Source: an uncultured Eubacterium sp. | GTDB lineage: Bacteria; Bacillota; Clostridia; Peptostreptococcales; Anaerovoracaceae | Assembly: GCA_947367725.1 (NCBI GenBank) | Contig: CANBFZ010000008.1 | Span: 1 to 15,259, forward strand | Direction: 5' to 3' | DNA: 15,259 nucleotides | Part shown: positions 8,635-14,573 of the stretch, piece by piece | Position numbering within the stretch: the stretch's first letter is position 1 | How the letters are laid out: each line of letters starts with the position of its first letter | Notes under the pieces: model-generated | Databases searched by the model: none | What the model saw: only the letters and a program-made list of their open reading frames with translations | What the model was told of the DNA's origin: nothing | Made by a program: the position numbers and the translations under genes

Positions 8635-8674
8635 GGTTTTTGGCAAAATATATTCTATCAACAGGGAGGTTTTT

Positions 8675-10093
8675 ATGAGCGAAAATAAATATCCGTATTT
8701 TCTAGAACACTTTACAGGCCAGCTGCCGCTGGGCGAAGCCTTTGATCTGGTGGAACGGCAGATTGTCATCGGTGGAAGGGCCGGTAGACTCTACTTTGTA
8801 GATGGGCTTTCCGACAGCGAAAAGCTGCAGCTTTTGTTTAACTTTCTCCTTGCCATACCCAAGGAACGCATGGAACAGATGCAGGACACTGACCAATTCG
8901 TAGCAGAGCTTTTCCCTTTTATTAACAGTTCTATCGAAACCGATATTGACACAGCGGTCCAATTTCTGTATTCTGGTTTGTCTCCTATTATTCTTGACGG
9001 CTTTGACAAAATTATCATAGCAGACACGCGAAGATACCCGCAGCGCAGTGTGGAAGAGCCCGAAAAAGAAAAGACCCTGCGTGGGCCAAAAGATGGCTTT
9101 ACAGAGAACTTCATGGATAATCTGGGGCTGATTCGTCGTCGAATTCGTGACAATCGGCTGATTTTTGAAAAGTATACCATCGGAGAAAAATCCCGCACGG
9201 ATGTTGCGGTCTGCTATATGAAAGGCGTTGCCGATACAGACCTCGTAAAACGCATCGGCAAAGGGCTTTCACAAATTGTACTGGATAGCGTGTCTATTGG
9301 CGATCAGACCGTCGTAGAACAATTGATTGTCAATCTCAACGGCGGTAAGCGAAAATGGCGGCTGAACCCTTTTCCCAAAGTGCGCTACACTCAGCGTCCC
9401 GACATCATCTCTGCCCATTTAACCGAAGGAAAAATTGCGCTGGTCATTGATAATTCCCCTACCGTGGTACTGATTCCCGTCGGCATCTTTGATTTTACCC
9501 AAGACGTAGACGACTACTATTTTCCGTTGATTACGGGCAACTATCTGCGACTGCTTCGAATTTTTAATATGTTTGTCATCCTGCTATTGACACCTATCTA
9601 CCTGCTCATCGTGGAAGGCGACATTCCACCGCCGGGCGACATGGACTTTATTACGCCAAAGGATCCTTATGCGCTCTCTGTCTTCTGGCAGTTTATCCTG
9701 CTGGAGCTGGCCATCGACGGTCTACGCCTTGCCTCCCTGAACACGCCGGAATCACTGGGCATGTCACTTTCCGTCATCGGCGCGCTGATCCTGGGCGAAT
9801 TTTCTGTAGAGTCAGGCTGGTTTATTCCCCAGACCATTTTGATGATGGCAGTGGTTTCTCTGGCGTCGTTTACACAGCCTAGCATCGAACTGTCCTATGG
9901 CGTAAAATTCATCCGTCTACTGATGCTCATTGGTGCAATGCTCTTTGGTGTACCAGGTCTGATTGGTGCGCTAGTGCTTGGAATGCTGCAGGTTGCCTTT
10001 ACCAAAACCCTCAGCGGTCACTCCTATCTCTTCCCGCTGCTTCCATTTAAATGGAAAGCGCTCAAAAAACTAATATTCAGGACGACAAAGTAG
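8675..10093 (+). CDS. spoVAF: GerA-family spore germination protein, SpoVAF-like
   Basis: Inner spore membrane protein of the GerA A-subunit family. SpoVAF in Bacillus forms part of an ion channel that amplifies germinant-receptor signals; the same role here is inferred. The 472 residues comprise a large N-terminal soluble part (1-290) with the family motif EEPEKEKTLRGPKDGF (127-142), then GLIRRRIRD (151-159), KVRYTQRPD (235-243) and DVDDYYFPLITGNYLRL (277-293). About five membrane segments follow, near 296-313, 335-355, 361-377, 385-399 and 411-439. The DDYYFP-ITG-YLR wording resembles SpoVAF more than classical GerAA. ATG at 8675 is chosen over an in-frame ATG at 8552 because GGGAGG lies 6 nt upstream and the extra residues overlap the gltX start. 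No spoVA, gerAB or gerAC neighbours are visible. Confidence 0.85.
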   Translation: MSENKYPYFLEHFTGQLPLGEAFDLVERQIVIGGRAGRLYFVDGLSDSEKLQLLFNFLLAIPKERMEQMQDTDQFVAELFPFINSSIETDIDTAVQFLYSGLSPIILDGFDKIIIADTRRYPQRSVEEPEKEKTLRGPKDGFTENFMDNLGLIRRRIRDNRLIFEKYTIGEKSRTDVAVCYMKGVADTDLVKRIGKGLSQIVLDSVSIGDQTVVEQLIVNLNGGKRKWRLNPFPKVRYTQRPDIISAHLTEGKIALVIDNSPTVVLIPVGIFDFTQDVDDYYFPLITGNYLRLLRIFNMFVILLLTPIYLLIVEGDIPPPGDMDFITPKDPYALSVFWQFILLELAIDGLRLASLNTPESLGMSLSVIGALILGEFSVESGWFIPQTILMMAVVSLASFTQPSIELSYGVKFIRLLMLIGAMLFGVPGLIGALVLGMLQVAFTKTLSGHSYLFPLLPFKWKALKKLIFRTTK

Positions 10094-10104
10094 CCGTCCT
10101 GAAT
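10064..10104 (-). terminator. Terminator of the 10127-10612 gene, inside the spoVAF 3' end
   Basis: A perfect 10-bp stem ATTCAGGACG/CGTCCTGAAT (10075-10084 with 10095-10104) spans the spoVAF stop codon. Read on the minus strand it is followed after 5 nt by T6 (10069-10064), fitting termination of the leftward membrane-protein gene. On the plus strand no U-run follows, so for spoVAF it may only stabilise or weakly terminate the transcript. Confidence 0.65.
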
Positions 10105-10126
10105 CATTTCTCAATCAATCATCCTA

Positions 10127-10612
10127 TTAAAATCCATAATGGTGATTTCCATAGTAATCGTAACCAGCGTAGTTGATGATAGAATGGATGACACTGGTGA
10201 TGATGCCAATGACTGCGATCGCAAAGACGACCAGTCCGATGATAATCAATGCTTTTGCCCAGGTCGGCATACCTTTCTTCTCACTTGGCCAGGTTTCGTA
10301 TGCACCAGTCTGTCCCTCTTCCCGATAGGCTGTCTGTGACGGATCTGCGCTATACTGTGGATGCACTCTCTCATGACTGTACATCTGGTATTCTGGTTTC
10401 AGCGGATAATCTCTGCGAATAATCAGATAGACAATGGCTCCAATAAAGCTGGGAACCAGCGCTGCGACCAAAGCCCACAGCCATGGTGTGCAGTCAATTC
10501 TCTTGTTGGCGTCTCGATAAACCAAAACTGCCAGCAAAACTGGAATCCCAAATGCAAAAATCAACACCAGCGGAATGATCAAAACCGCAAGCATACTTCC
10601 AACAAAAAACAT
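10127..10612 (-). CDS. Small multi-pass membrane protein of unknown function
   Basis: 161 residues from the chosen start. Three membrane segments are predicted, near 7-31, 43-66 and 119-145. The first two, joined by YRDANKR and ending IGAIVYLIIRRDYP, look like the PLDc_N-type two-helix module common in small Firmicutes membrane proteins. A polar linker rich in Tyr, Ser, Pro and Glu (about 70-115) follows, then the third helix and a Tyr/His-rich end (YDYYGNHHYGF). No enzymatic motif is seen. The frame is open 24 codons further upstream, but an extended -10 promoter lies inside that extension and an AAAGGA ribosome binding site sits just before ATG 10612, although close (about 3 nt). Function unknown. 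Confidence 0.8.
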   Translation of the reverse strand: MFFVGSMLAVLIIPLVLIFAFGIPVLLAVLVYRDANKRIDCTPWLWALVAALVPSFIGAIVYLIIRRDYPLKPEYQMYSHERVHPQYSADPSQTAYREEGQTGAYETWPSEKKGMPTWAKALIIIGLVVFAIAVIGIITSVIHSIINYAGYDYYGNHHYGF

Positions 10613-10656
10613 ATCCTTTCTCCCTTCAAAAAGTCTTTCGACAAATTTCTTTCTAT

Positions 10657-10665
10657 AGTATACCA
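10657..10665 (-). promoter_or_regulatory. Extended -10 promoter of the 10127-10612 gene
   Basis: The minus strand reads TGGTATACT, an extended -10 with five of six matches to TATAAT. The best -35 at 17 bp (TATGCA) is poor. The start would be near 10650, about 38 nt before the ATG. Confidence 0.45.
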
Positions 10666-10690
10666 CATTTCTTGCCCAGTGCATATGTTA
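10662..10690 (+). promoter_or_regulatory. Possible mother-cell sigma (K/E-type) promoter for the hydrolase fragment
   Basis: CATATGTTA (10682-10690) fits the sigma-K -10 form CATA-N3-TA. ACCA (10662-10665), 16 bp upstream, fits the loose AC-type -35. The predicted start near 10697 is about 26 nt before the fragment's ATG. Such short consensus sequences occur by chance, so this is weak evidence. Confidence 0.25.
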
Positions 10691-10722
10691 TTAGTGAAAC
10701 TTTTCAACCCCGAGGTGAACAC

Positions 10723-10806
10723 ATGGCTTATGATACACGAGAACTTTTTGCCCGACTGATTCAGTGCGAGGCAGGAGGGGAAGGGGAAGATGGTATGCGC
10801 GCATGA
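10723..10806 (+). pseudogene. 5' fragment of a CwlJ/SleB-type cell-wall (spore cortex) hydrolase, cut by the prophage
   Basis: 27 codons with a good ribosome binding site (GAGGTG, about 6 nt before ATG). It begins MAYDTRELFARLIQCEAGG and runs to GEDGMRA, then TGA. This matches, from memory, the N-terminus of clostridial Hydrolase_2 (SleB/CwlJ) proteins, where the Glu in CEAGGE is the conserved catalytic acid and the next residues should read roughly VATVVMNRV. Instead the DNA switches at about 10800 to sequence with no hydrolase coding in any frame. CwlJ and SleB degrade cortex peptidoglycan during spore germination. The remainder is expected at the far end of the prophage. A free-standing small peptide gene is the alternative, but less likely given the fit. 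Confidence 0.65.
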
Positions 10807-10899
10807 AATTACCACCCAACAGTCACAGATAAGGAATTGCAATAAATAGGGATTTAGAGGAAAAAATTTGTTCTCGGTTTGAGCAGATTTCTTGGTCAC

Positions 10900-10927
10900 T
10901 TTCCATAGAGTCTGTTGAAACTACAAT
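10900..10927 (+). promoter_or_regulatory. Possible promoter of the HTH regulator gene
   Basis: TTTCCA (10900-10905) and TACAAT (10922-10927) are spaced 16 bp apart, giving a start near 10934 and a leader of about 25 nt. The match is moderate. I see nothing else in 10807-10958. Confidence 0.3.
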
Positions 10928-10958
10928 ATATTTAAAATCTAAAGAAAGGCATTTTATC

Positions 10959-11306
10959 ATGAAACTGAATGACACACAAATCGGGGAAAAAATCAAAAAA
11001 GCAAGAAAAGAAAAAGGGTTAACACAGGAAAAGCTGGCTGAGTTGACACATCTTTCCGTCACCCACATCAGCGCTATCGAAACTGCCCGCTCCAGTTTCA
11101 GCGTCTCCACACTAGTTGATATCGCTACAGCCCTGGAAACATCCACCGACTGGCTTTTGTTCAACGGGCAAGAAATAAGTTGCTGCATCGAACATCAAAT
11201 AAACCGTGTGCTTTTCGATTGCAGCGAAAAAGAAGTGCTGATGCTTTTAATGCTCATGGAGAGCAATAAGGCTGCCATACGGAAATTTACTGATATGGAA
11301 TATTAA
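10959..11306 (+). CDS. XRE-family helix-turn-helix transcriptional regulator
   Basis: 115 residues. The N-terminal Cro/CI-type HTH domain (about residues 8-67) reads IGEKIKKARKEKGLTQEKL, then AELTHLSVTHISAIE and STLVDIATALETSTDWLL, the full five-helix pattern. The C-terminal half (68-115) is short, with a Cys-containing middle and a leucine/methionine-rich helix (EVLMLLMLMESNKAAIRKF), perhaps for dimerisation. GAAAGG lies about 9 nt before the ATG. It is alone and opposite in direction to the late phage genes, between the lysis cassette and the attachment junction, where accessory (moron) genes usually lie. It is therefore less likely to be the main phage repressor. Target unknown. Confidence 0.9.
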   Translation: MKLNDTQIGEKIKKARKEKGLTQEKLAELTHLSVTHISAIETARSSFSVSTLVDIATALETSTDWLLFNGQEISCCIEHQINRVLFDCSEKEVLMLLMLMESNKAAIRKFTDMEY

Positions 11307-11332
11307 AAAATGCCAGGGCTTACACCCTGGCT
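11305..11332 (-). terminator. Terminator at the end of the phage lysis genes
   Basis: GCCAGGG/CCCTGGC stem (11312-11318 with 11325-11331), loop of 6 nt. On the minus strand it is followed by T6 (11310-11305), terminating transcripts that leave the endolysin gene 7 nt away. On the plus strand the following TAAAATTTT is a weaker tail that could also serve the convergent regulator gene. Confidence 0.75.
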
Positions 11333-11338
11333 AAAATT

Positions 11339-11911
11339 TTACCTATATTTTTCCCAATACTTAATCAGCGCTCTTGCCGTTGCCTTGCCGTAGTTCTGCA
11401 GTTCCTTCTGCGTGTCAAAGCCTTTTCGGTCAGTCTTATTGTCCACAAAGCCGTATTCTACCAGCACCGGCACGCCGACACCTTTCAGGAAATACAAATC
11501 TTTGGTATACTTAATGCCTCTGGTGTTCTGCCCTTCCTTTTTCAGTTCAGCAATGATAAGGTTTGCAAGCACCTTGCCGAGGCGGCTCTTAGTCACGGTT
11601 CCTTTCCAAACCCAGACTTCGTCACCATCACCGCCGCCCGCGTTAAAGTGAGCATCTAAAGATACCACTCTGTAACCTCTCGCCCTGTAACGCGCCATGT
11701 CATAGACATGGGCCGCCAGGGACATACCGCTGCCGTCCTTTTCAGGATACGCTACTTTATATGTACGGCCTTTGTGCGCCAGCAATTCCTTTCTGCAAGC
11801 TTCCATCACGATTCTTGCCATGTCAGCTTCAATGAACTTTCCGCTGACAGCGCCGGGGTCTGTGCCGCCGTGCCCTGCGGATAAGTAAAATAAAATCGGT
11901 TTCTTTGCCAT
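11339..11911 (-). CDS. N-acetylmuramoyl-L-alanine amidase endolysin (Amidase_3)
   Basis: Zinc-dependent amidase that cuts the bond between MurNAc and L-alanine; here the phage endolysin. 190 residues form a single Amidase_3 domain. Zinc ligands are His14 in LSAGHGG, Glu28 in GKFIEAD and His88 in SLDAHFNAGG, and the catalytic Glu152 is in VEYGFVDN. There is no signal peptide and no separate wall-binding domain, so it depends on the holin for release. The ribosome binding site (GGAGGTG, 4-5 nt before ATG) directly abuts the U-run of an upstream terminator. A bacterial spore-cortex amidase is an alternative, but the holin and tail neighbours favour endolysin. Confidence 0.93.
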   Translation of the reverse strand: MAKKPILFYLSAGHGGTDPGAVSGKFIEADMARIVMEACRKELLAHKGRTYKVAYPEKDGSGMSLAAHVYDMARYRARGYRVVSLDAHFNAGGGDGDEVWVWKGTVTKSRLGKVLANLIIAELKKEGQNTRGIKYTKDLYFLKGVGVPVLVEYGFVDNKTDRKGFDTQKELQNYGKATARALIKYWEKYR

Positions 11912-11922
11912 AATACACCTCC

Positions 11923-11950
11923 AAAATAAAAAGCCCTGCGATGTGCAGGG
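11923..11950 (-). terminator. Terminator of the small toxin transcript, directly before the endolysin ribosome binding site
   Basis: CCCTGC/GCAGGG stem (11934-11939 with 11945-11950), 5-nt loop. Read on the minus strand it is followed by CTTTTTATTTT ending at 11923, right at the endolysin Shine-Dalgarno. It would end the transcript starting at the 12210-12238 promoter. Late phage mRNA must read through it to express the endolysin. Confidence 0.75.
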
Positions 11951-11961
11951 TAAATTGACTG

Positions 11962-11990
11962 TTGCAAAATCTTCTTAATCGTGGTATATT
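11962..11990 (+). promoter_or_regulatory. Promoter of the antisense RNA (candidate antitoxin)
   Basis: TTGCAA (11962-11967) and TATATT (11985-11990) are spaced exactly 17 bp, with TGG just before the -10 giving an extended -10. The start is predicted near 11997. No open frame with a ribosome binding site follows, so the product is probably RNA. Confidence 0.65.
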
Positions 11991-11996
11991 GGTGTC

Positions 11997-12080
11997 AAGA
12001 AGGAAGTCTCGGCGAACCTTCTGATAAGCTTTAAAATGTATTCAAAACCGTCTCAGGTGGCAGCCCGAGGCGGTTTTACT
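11997..12080 (+). ncRNA. Candidate type I antitoxin RNA, antisense to the toxin 3' end
   Basis: Predicted RNA of about 80 nt. It has a 5' stem-loop AGAAGG/CCTTCT (11998-12003 with 12017-12022), then an intrinsic terminator with arms AAAACCG/CGGTTTT (12044-12050 with 12071-12077). That stem is extended by CTC/GAG and followed by ACTTTC. It is encoded opposite the 3' untranslated part of the toxin mRNA and reaches its stop codon (12076-12078). This tail-to-tail overlap is the layout of txpA/RatA and of the clostridial prophage type I modules. Pairing would be expected to trigger degradation or block expression of the toxin mRNA. Ends are inferred from promoter and terminator only. Confidence 0.6.
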
Positions 12081-12150
12081 TTCGGTGGTTATCCCATCTG
12101 ACAATCCCAATAATCATCAATACGATGACCAGGATTTCATAGTCAGACAT
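12076..12150 (-). CDS. Small hydrophobic peptide, candidate type I toxin
   Basis: 24 codons. It starts MSDYEILVIVLM, continues IIGIV, then RWDNHRK and TAA. A single short membrane segment (about 5-17) is followed by a charged C-terminus, the architecture of TxpA/Fst-like and 'putative holin-like toxin' peptides of Firmicutes, whose N-termini often read M-S-x-Y-E. The ribosome binding site AAAGGAG with 5 nt spacing is near ideal. It has its own promoter (perfect TATAAT) about 60 nt upstream, a long 3' untranslated region of about 140 nt, a terminator, and a convergent antisense RNA. Peptides this short are weak evidence alone; the full module carries the call. It could instead be an accessory holin-like peptide of the lysis cassette. 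Confidence 0.62.
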   Translation of the reverse strand: MSDYEILVIVLMIIGIVRWDNHRK

Positions 12151-12209
12151 TCTGGCTCCTTTCCGAAGATTCGCCGCCATAAGACTTCCGTATTTTCTTG
12201 ACTATGTAC

Positions 12210-12238
12210 ATTATACCATGCCTTGTTCCTGCGGACAA
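12210..12238 (-). promoter_or_regulatory. Promoter of the small toxin gene
   Basis: On the minus strand, TTGTCC (12233-12238), 17 bp, then perfect TATAAT (12210-12215) preceded by TGG (extended -10). Start near 12203. It sits immediately after the holin stop codon, so the small gene is transcribed independently of the phage late promoter. Confidence 0.68.
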
Positions 12239-12244
12239 GGTTCT

Positions 12245-12439
12245 TTATTTTTCGTCGACTTCCGGCAAGCCCGCTACGCTTGTAAGCAGAGACAACACGC
12301 CAGCCAGCACCGATGCACTTGCCACCATCTGCCAGCTAACATCTTCCAGCATAACGCTTGTCCCAATCATGGCGATGGCTGCCTGTGCCATTGTCTTGAT
12401 TGCTCTGATTCCTGCTGCTTTAAACCATTTCTTACGCAT
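12245..12439 (-). CDS. Phage holin, r1t type
   Basis: 64-residue membrane protein that forms the lesion releasing the endolysin. The N-terminus is basic (MRKKWFKAAGIRAIKT), followed by two membrane segments (about 17-33 with AQAAIAMIGTSVML, and 37-57 with MVASASVLAGVLSLLTSVAG) and LPEVDEK at the end. This matches the Lactococcus r1t/Holin_r1t pattern, including the terminal AGLPEV. AGGAGG lies about 8 nt before the ATG. It is followed by the endolysin after the inserted toxin module and preceded by an XhlA-like gene. Confidence 0.9.
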   Translation of the reverse strand: MRKKWFKAAGIRAIKTMAQAAIAMIGTSVMLEDVSWQMVASASVLAGVLSLLTSVAGLPEVDEK

Positions 12440-12451
12440 GTTTCATACCTC

Positions 12452-12724
12452 CTACTTTCCTTTGTGTTCCATGTACGCAATTTCTTCTTTATTCTCATCA
12501 ATGCGTTTCCATGCAGTTTTCATATCTCGTTCCAGCACTGCAGTCCGCTCAATGAGATTATTATGTTTATCCTGCTTTTCTTCGAGGCGCTGGATATCTT
12601 TTCTGACCTCGCTTAATGCTGCGTCAACCTTGATGTCCTGCGCCCGCTGCTGCCGGCTGGATACAATCAGCTGGACAATAATCAATCCTGCCGCAGTAAT
12701 CGCCGCTGTCATAATCTCTGCCAT
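12452..12724 (-). CDS. XhlA-like phage lysis accessory protein
   Basis: 90 residues. One N-terminal membrane segment (about 4-22) is followed by a long charged coiled coil (about 28-88), including SEVRKDIQRLEEKQDKHNNL and AVLERDMKTAWKRIDENKEE. The heptad-type coiled coil ending before the holin, and the position just upstream of it, match XhlA/haemolysin-type proteins of Bacillus and clostridial phages, which associate with the membrane and assist lysis. Unlike XhlA, which has its hydrophobic segment at the C-terminus, the membrane segment here is N-terminal, as in many gut-phage relatives. AAAGGAG precedes the ATG by 6 nt. Function by position only. Confidence 0.78.
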   Translation of the reverse strand: MAEIMTAAITAAGLIIVQLIVSSRQQRAQDIKVDAALSEVRKDIQRLEEKQDKHNNLIERTAVLERDMKTAWKRIDENKEEIAYMEHKGK

Positions 12725-12736
12725 ATGTATTCTCCT

Positions 12737-13036
12737 TTACTCTGTCACTTCCTGCGCTACTCTGTCTCTGTAGTTTTGTTCAATTTCTTCAACAATATTG
12801 TCTGTTTCTTCCAAAACTTTGTTGAATCCTCCGCCATGAGTATAAGTGTATGATGATACGTCCATGTCCAGTGGGATATTTTCTTGATCAACTTCAAACA
12901 CATTTGCTATGTTTTCAGGATAAGCGCAAAAAAAACCATTGGTTTGTTTTATAACTGGATGAATACTTGTTGATTCATCCAGTAACTCCCCAACACCTAT
13001 CACCCTGTGATTTGTTTTACTTACTGCAATATACAT
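12737..13036 (-). CDS. Hypothetical phage protein between tail and lysis genes
   Basis: 99 residues, acidic. The N-terminus reads MYIAVSKTNHRVIGVGELLD, and a Tyr/Gly stretch (SSYTYTHGGGFNK) is near 61-73. The C-terminal third is helical and rich in Glu (ETDNIVEEIEQNYRD). I see no membrane segment, signal peptide or catalytic motif and do not recognise the family. The ribosome binding site AAGGAGAGG is strong. Its place directly after the tail-fibre gene suggests a tail-associated or fibre-assembly role, which is a guess from position. Confidence 0.75.
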   Translation of the reverse strand: MYIAVSKTNHRVIGVGELLDESTSIHPVIKQTNGFFCAYPENIANVFEVDQENIPLDMDVSSYTYTHGGGFNKVLEETDNIVEEIEQNYRDRVAQEVTE

Positions 13037-13046
13037 AATCCTCTCC

Positions 13047-14573
13047 TTATAACTTAAATGTTTGAATCTTTCCTTTTGTACTGGTTGTTGCTTTCGTTTT
13101 TAAAATTCCATCTATTCGGTTTCTTGATTTTTGAATTTTTCGGTCTCTGTAAAACTCTGTGCCGTATGCCTGTACAGAGGTTGATTCACTAGACAATCCA
13201 GAGTTTTTACCTAAATAAATCACAGTCAATCTTCCGTCAGGCTCAAGACTTTTATCAAATACAGTAGCAGATGCTATGTCAGGGTACACCATGCCTTGAT
13301 CAGGATAGTTCAAGATGTTCAAATCTATTTCCCTCAAAAGTTTTACACTATCTTTCACTTCAACTTCATACAGTTGATCCTTATTCACTATCACAGCAGA
13401 AGTGGAGGACGTCCTGCACACACATATAGGGTTAAGAACATATGATGACGGAGAACCTTGGTTTGAGTAAGTGTTCAAACTCTTGGTCAACAGCGTTAAA
13501 GGCTGCAGTACTTTTACTGTCAAAGAAGTTTCAAATACATCTAAAAGGATAGTGCCCACACCATAGGTCTGAGTTGCCGATGAAGTACCACTTTTCGACC
13601 ATTTTGTTACTAGCGACACCAATACTTTGTTTCCTATAGTCTCTATTGCAAATTTAGGGGTATCTACATGGTTTAAAGTTGCAATAACTACAGGTGTTCC
13701 AAATTCGGCTCGCTTAACTCCACCTGAGCTTTTTGTTGTTACAACAACAGCTTTGATAGATAATCTATCGGGAGAGTAGTACACCACTACAACAGGACCA
13801 TACTGATAGTACTGATTTATATTTCGCTCGTGATCCATGTTTATAGCGCAAATCTTATGAGGTAGTGCTGAACTAAAATAAATCTCATCAATGTCTACAG
13901 GAGTCCCGGTTATAGGAGTTGCTGCATCTGAGTTTATTGGAATAACGCACAACTTATCAAACGCTGATGTTGAGTGTACTCTAAACCATAAAGATGTAAA
14001 GTATTCAGGTACAACAAAATTTACGTTTTTCCAAATACCTGATGGAGCAGAGGGTCTTGGAAAAACCTTTGAAGATTCCCAATTTGAAGGTCTGGTTATT
14101 TCAAAATTTACAGGATCAAATCCGAAAAATTCTTCACACAAGTCCTCTCCGATAATAGAGTACAAAGCAAATGAGGTGTTGGAAAGCACTGAGATGTTTA
14201 CAGCTTGAGGGGTAGCACGGTCACTGTGTATTTTTGCCACTTTCAGATAGCTAGACTCTGTTCTGTAAAATTCTATGATAACAACGTCGGTATAGCTAGA
14301 TGGTCTTAAAATAGCTGCAACTACTCTGTTTTGACTAAGGTATTCTGCTTGTATTTCAAGTACTGCAGAAGGACTCAAAGGCAGTGTTCCATATCCAACC
14401 ATTCCAATATCAGGAACTGTATCATCGCTTGCGATCACTCCATAAGCGTCGCAGAATTCCACGAAAGTTTCAGGAGATATTTCACCTGACTTTGCAAAAT
14501 ACTCTTGAATTACAGCGTTTGTTATGTCGCCTCCTGTGTTACCGCCTTTTCTAACAATATAAGCATCTCCCAT
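13047..14573 (-). CDS. Phage tail protein, probable distal or receptor-binding component
   Basis: 508 residues, begins MGDAYIVRKGGNTGG, a start common to clostridial phage tail fibre proteins. The body (about 50-450) is a long run of alternating short beta strands with no enzymatic motif, consistent with a beta-propeller or beta-sandwich receptor-binding domain. The C-terminus has the pattern RIDGILKTKATTSTKGKIQTF, like the short 'DG-AKTSGTAG' tail module found at the ends of tail proteins. Its ATG is immediately next to the stop codon of the upstream fibre gene (TAG-ATG), with GGTGAGG as ribosome binding site. This region is A/T-rich and probably fast-evolving. Receptor unknown. Confidence 0.8.
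   Translation of the reverse strand: MGDAYIVRKGGNTGGDITNAVIQEYFAKSGEISPETFVEFCDAYGVIASDDTVPDIGMVGYGTLPLSPSAVLEIQAEYLSQNRVVAAILRPSSYTDVVIIEFYRTESSYLKVAKIHSDRATPQAVNISVLSNTSFALYSIIGEDLCEEFFGFDPVNFEITRPSNWESSKVFPRPSAPSGIWKNVNFVVPEYFTSLWFRVHSTSAFDKLCVIPINSDAATPITGTPVDIDEIYFSSALPHKICAINMDHERNINQYYQYGPVVVVYYSPDRLSIKAVVVTTKSSGGVKRAEFGTPVVIATLNHVDTPKFAIETIGNKVLVSLVTKWSKSGTSSATQTYGVGTILLDVFETSLTVKVLQPLTLLTKSLNTYSNQGSPSSYVLNPICVCRTSSTSAVIVNKDQLYEVEVKDSVKLLREIDLNILNYPDQGMVYPDIASATVFDKSLEPDGRLTVIYLGKNSGLSSESTSVQAYGTEFYRDRKIQKSRNRIDGILKTKATTSTKGKIQTFKL

Noticed and set aside
8561..8674. Sigma-G promoter for the spoVAF-like gene
   Set aside because: TATTCTA at 8651-8657 resembles a sigma-G -10, but no matching -35 lies 17-18 bp upstream.
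10361..10759. Rightward open frame over the membrane-protein gene and the hydrolase start
   Set aside because: No ribosome binding site, antisense to a gene with clear membrane helices, and it overlaps the well-supported hydrolase fragment.
10915..10943. TTGAAA-17-TCTAAA as promoter of the HTH regulator
   Set aside because: The start would fall at or after the ribosome binding site (10943-10949), so the transcript could not use it.
12198..12773. Rightward open frames of about 130-190 codons over the lysis genes
   Set aside because: Antisense to recognised holin and XhlA-like genes with good ribosome binding sites; the translations resemble nothing and start inside the toxin promoter region.
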